38,403 bases of DNA, from the NCBI GenBank assembly GCA_024277995.1, contig JAJRUD010000268.1, positions 1 through 38,403 on the forward strand, written 5' to 3'. Below, piece after piece: positions 36,131 through 38,403 of the stretch (its first letter is position 1; each line of letters starts with the position of its first letter). A program made the position numbers and the translations under genes. Under the pieces are notes generated by a model. The model was given only the letters and a program-made list of their open reading frames with translations. It was not told the DNA's origin and did no database searches. This DNA comes from Chloroflexota bacterium (GTDB taxonomy: Bacteria > Chloroflexota > Anaerolineae > Anaerolineales > E44-bin32).

Positions 36131-37057
36131 TCACGCCAACAGATCGTGCAGCGCCCCCTCGATCTCAGGAAAGCGAAAATCGAAACCCAGCTCGAGCAGG
36201 CGTCGGGGGACGGCCCGCTGACCGTCGAGCACCAGCGTGGCAACCTCGCCCAACGCCAGGCGCATGGGCCAGGCGGGGGCGGGGATGACCGCCGGACGGC
36301 GGAGAACCTTTCCCAGCGCCCGGGTGAATTCGGCGTTGGTGACGGGATTGGGCGCGGTCAGATTGAAGGGGCCCTGTGCCCGCTCCTGCTCCATCAGGAA
36401 TTGCACGGCGCGCATCTCGTCCTCCAGGTGAATCCAGGGCATCCACTGCCCTCCGCCGCCATAAGCGCCGACGAAGAAGTACCTGGCCGGAAGGGCCATC
36501 CGCGGCAGGGGTCCATGCCGCGCATCGAGCACGATGCCCGTGCGGATCACCACGCGCCGCACGCCCAGTTCTTCGGCTGGCGCCGTGCTGGCCTCCCAAT
36601 CGGCGCACAGCCGGGCCAGGAAATCATCGCCCGGCGGGCTGTCCTCGCTCACCTCGCCGGGCGGGTTGGGCCCGTAATACCCCACCGCCGAGGCCTGCAC
36701 CAACAGGCGCGGCTGGGCGGCGGCCTGCTCGATGGCCTGTAGCACGGCCCGACCGGCGTTGACGCGGCTGTCGTAGAAACGCTGCTTGCGGGCTGCGTTC
36801 CAGCGCGGCGGGGCCAGGCCCTTGCCGCCGATGTTCTCGCCGGCGAAATTGATAATGGCCCAGGCACCGTCGGCCAACCGCCCCCACCCCTGCGCCGTGC
36901 GGCCGTCCCAGCGCTCCAGGCGAACGGCCTGCGGCAGCAGGCGTTTTTTGCCCTCGGGGTCGCGGCTGAGCACGATTACCTCATGTCCCGCCTCCACCAA
37001 TCGGGCGGCCAGGGGCCGTCCCAGGTTGCCGGTGCCTCCAGTGATGATCACGCGCAT
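36131..37057 (-). CDS. TIGR01777 family NAD-dependent epimerase/dehydratase-like protein
   Basis: MRVIITGGTGNLGRPLAARLVEAGHEVIVLSRDP; AIINFAGENIGGKG; WNAARKQRFYDSRVNAGR; SAVGYYGP. Confidence 0.93.
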   Translation of the reverse strand: MRVIITGGTGNLGRPLAARLVEAGHEVIVLSRDPEGKKRLLPQAVRLERWDGRTAQGWGRLADGAWAIINFAGENIGGKGLAPPRWNAARKQRFYDSRVNAGRAVLQAIEQAAAQPRLLVQASAVGYYGPNPPGEVSEDSPPGDDFLARLCADWEASTAPAEELGVRRVVIRTGIVLDARHGPLPRMALPARYFFVGAYGGGGQWMPWIHLEDEMRAVQFLMEQERAQGPFNLTAPNPVTNAEFTRALGKVLRRPAVIPAPAWPMRLALGEVATLVLDGQRAVPRRLLELGFDFRFPEIEGALHDLLA

Positions 37058-37230
37058 GCCCACATCTCCTTCCCCCTTTGGGGTGTCGCGAACGACAGGC
37101 TCAGTCATGCTACCCAACGCGCGCGGCGGGGTCAAGGCCTGCCGCCGTTAACCCCAATCTAACGAAGCGGCGATACAAGTGAAACCGCAATCCACCTTAC
37201 ACCTTACTGTCGAGTCTGGGAGGTCATGCA

Positions 37231-38382
37231 ATGCCACAATTGCTTGCTGCCGTCATTCTCGCTCTGTCCTCGCTGGGGATCACCACCCAGGCCGACCCAC
37301 CTGGCGTGACCCTCTCCACCCCCTACCCCGCCCAGGTTGTACGGGCCGGCGAATCCATCAGCCTCTCCATCAAGATATCCAACACCACACAGGCGCCACA
37401 GGTCGTGGCGCTGGAGGTGCAGGACGTTCCTGAGGGGTGGCGGGCCAACTTCCAGGGCGGTGGTCGCGTTGTGCGTGCGGTCTATGTGGAGGCCGAGGAT
37501 GACCGCACCCTGACCCTGAAGGTCGAGGTCGGGCAGGACGCCACCGACGGGACCTATCGTCTGGTGGCGGTCGCCAAGAATGGCATCTCGGAAGCGCGTC
37601 TGCCCATCGAGCTCATCGTGGGCGAAGCCGCACCGCCCCAGTTCAACCTGGACGTGGACCTGCCGGTGCTCAAGGGCTCGCCCAACTCGAAATTCAGCTA
37701 CCGGCTGAAGATCAAGAACGACTCCGACGAGGACATGCTGGTTAACCTGGAGGCCGATGCACCGCAGAGCTTCGACGTGACCTTCAAGAAGGCCTACGGC
37801 AGCCAGGAGTTGACCAGCATCCCCGTCAAGGCCGGACAGGAAGAGAGCGTGGACGTCTCGGTGCAGCCCATCGGGCAGATCCCCGCCGGGACATACCTGG
37901 TGCGGGTGCGCGCGCTGGCTGGCGACCTCGCCGAGGAGATCGAACTCACGGCGGTGGTTTCCGGCAAGCCGGACCTGACACTCACGACTCCCGACGGCCG
38001 TTTGAGCGGAAGGGCGACCGCGGGCCGCGCCTCCACGCTGGAACTGGTCCTGCGCAACCGCGGCACCGCTCCCGCCGAGAGCGTGCGCCTGGAAGCCTCG
38101 CCGCCGGCCCGCTGGGAAGTGACCTTCGAGCCGGAGAAAGTGGACTTGTTGCAGCCCGACGATGAAGTGCAGGTCACCGTCAAGATCACCCCGCCGGAGG
38201 AGGCCGTGGCCGGGGATTACATCGTCACCATGCGCGCCATCCCCGAGAACGGCGCGCAGGAGTCCTCCGAATTCCGCATCACGGTGATGACCTCGACGCT
38301 GTGGGGCGTGGTGGGCCTGGTGCTCATCGCCGCCGCCCTGGGAGTCGTGGCCCTCGCCGTCGCCCGATTCGGTCGTCGATAG
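37231..38382 (+). CDS. NEW3 (NPCBM-associated) domain protein, C-terminal TM anchor
   Basis: Repeated Ig-like segments (GVTLSTPYPAQVVRAGESISLSIKISNTTQ; VTFEPEKVDLLQPDDEVQVTVKITPPEEAVAGDYIVTMRA) and C-terminal TM VVGLVLIAAALGVVALAVARF. Confidence 0.88.
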   Translation: MPQLLAAVILALSSLGITTQADPPGVTLSTPYPAQVVRAGESISLSIKISNTTQAPQVVALEVQDVPEGWRANFQGGGRVVRAVYVEAEDDRTLTLKVEVGQDATDGTYRLVAVAKNGISEARLPIELIVGEAAPPQFNLDVDLPVLKGSPNSKFSYRLKIKNDSDEDMLVNLEADAPQSFDVTFKKAYGSQELTSIPVKAGQEESVDVSVQPIGQIPAGTYLVRVRALAGDLAEEIELTAVVSGKPDLTLTTPDGRLSGRATAGRASTLELVLRNRGTAPAESVRLEASPPARWEVTFEPEKVDLLQPDDEVQVTVKITPPEEAVAGDYIVTMRAIPENGAQESSEFRITVMTSTLWGVVGLVLIAAALGVVALAVARFGRR

Positions 38383-38386
38383 AGCC

Positions 38387-38403
38387 ATGGACAAGGTCAT
38401 TGA
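38387..38403 (+). CDS. Start of a downstream gene cut by window edge, plausibly an ABC transporter component
   Basis: ATG GAC AAG GTC ATT GA only (MDKVI); identity guessed from NEW3 gene context. Confidence 0.3.

Noticed and set aside
37088-37105. CGACAGGCTCAG half-site of the dispersed TTCGAC...CTCAG repeat
   Set aside because: Only one arm visible; too short to call.

Overview
GC-rich chromosomal window, probably Chloroflexota. That assignment is an inference from protein style and intergenic repeat classes; I could not test it. The content is mostly housekeeping and metabolic genes. (1) A minus-strand 2-oxo acid dehydrogenase operon: DUF169 protein, E1alpha, E1beta, E2, E3. A trypsin-like protease follows, with a translationally coupled small paralog of the protease's own N-terminal domain. 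(2) A divergent plus-strand pantothenate/CoA group: panB, panE, panC, coaX, with coaBC further along next to a two-subunit aconitase X. (3) An ECF sigma factor coupled to an O6-alkylguanine-DNA alkyltransferase, and an EamA transporter. (4) A truncated UMF1-type MFS gene and an M2-like metallopeptidase. (5) Small families: GYD, adenosine-specific kinase PF04008, P1/DmpA peptidase and bactofilin. (6) A ~1950-aa alpha-2-macroglobulin-like lipoprotein whose thioester Cys position reads Ser. (7) A class V aminotransferase, a LysE remnant with an apparent internal deletion, a LysM protein, menA, a TIGR01777 epimerase, and a NEW3-domain protein followed by the start of another gene. I saw no tRNA, rRNA, CRISPR array, prophage or transposase. 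The leads most worth checking are the protease/stand-alone N-domain pair, degenerate GTGATCAG inverted-repeat blocks in front of three CoA-pathway genes (panE, coaX, coaBC), the sigma-alkyltransferase couple, the Ser-for-Cys macroglobulin, the divergent panB/DUF169 promoter with a dyad, and three apparently decayed genes.
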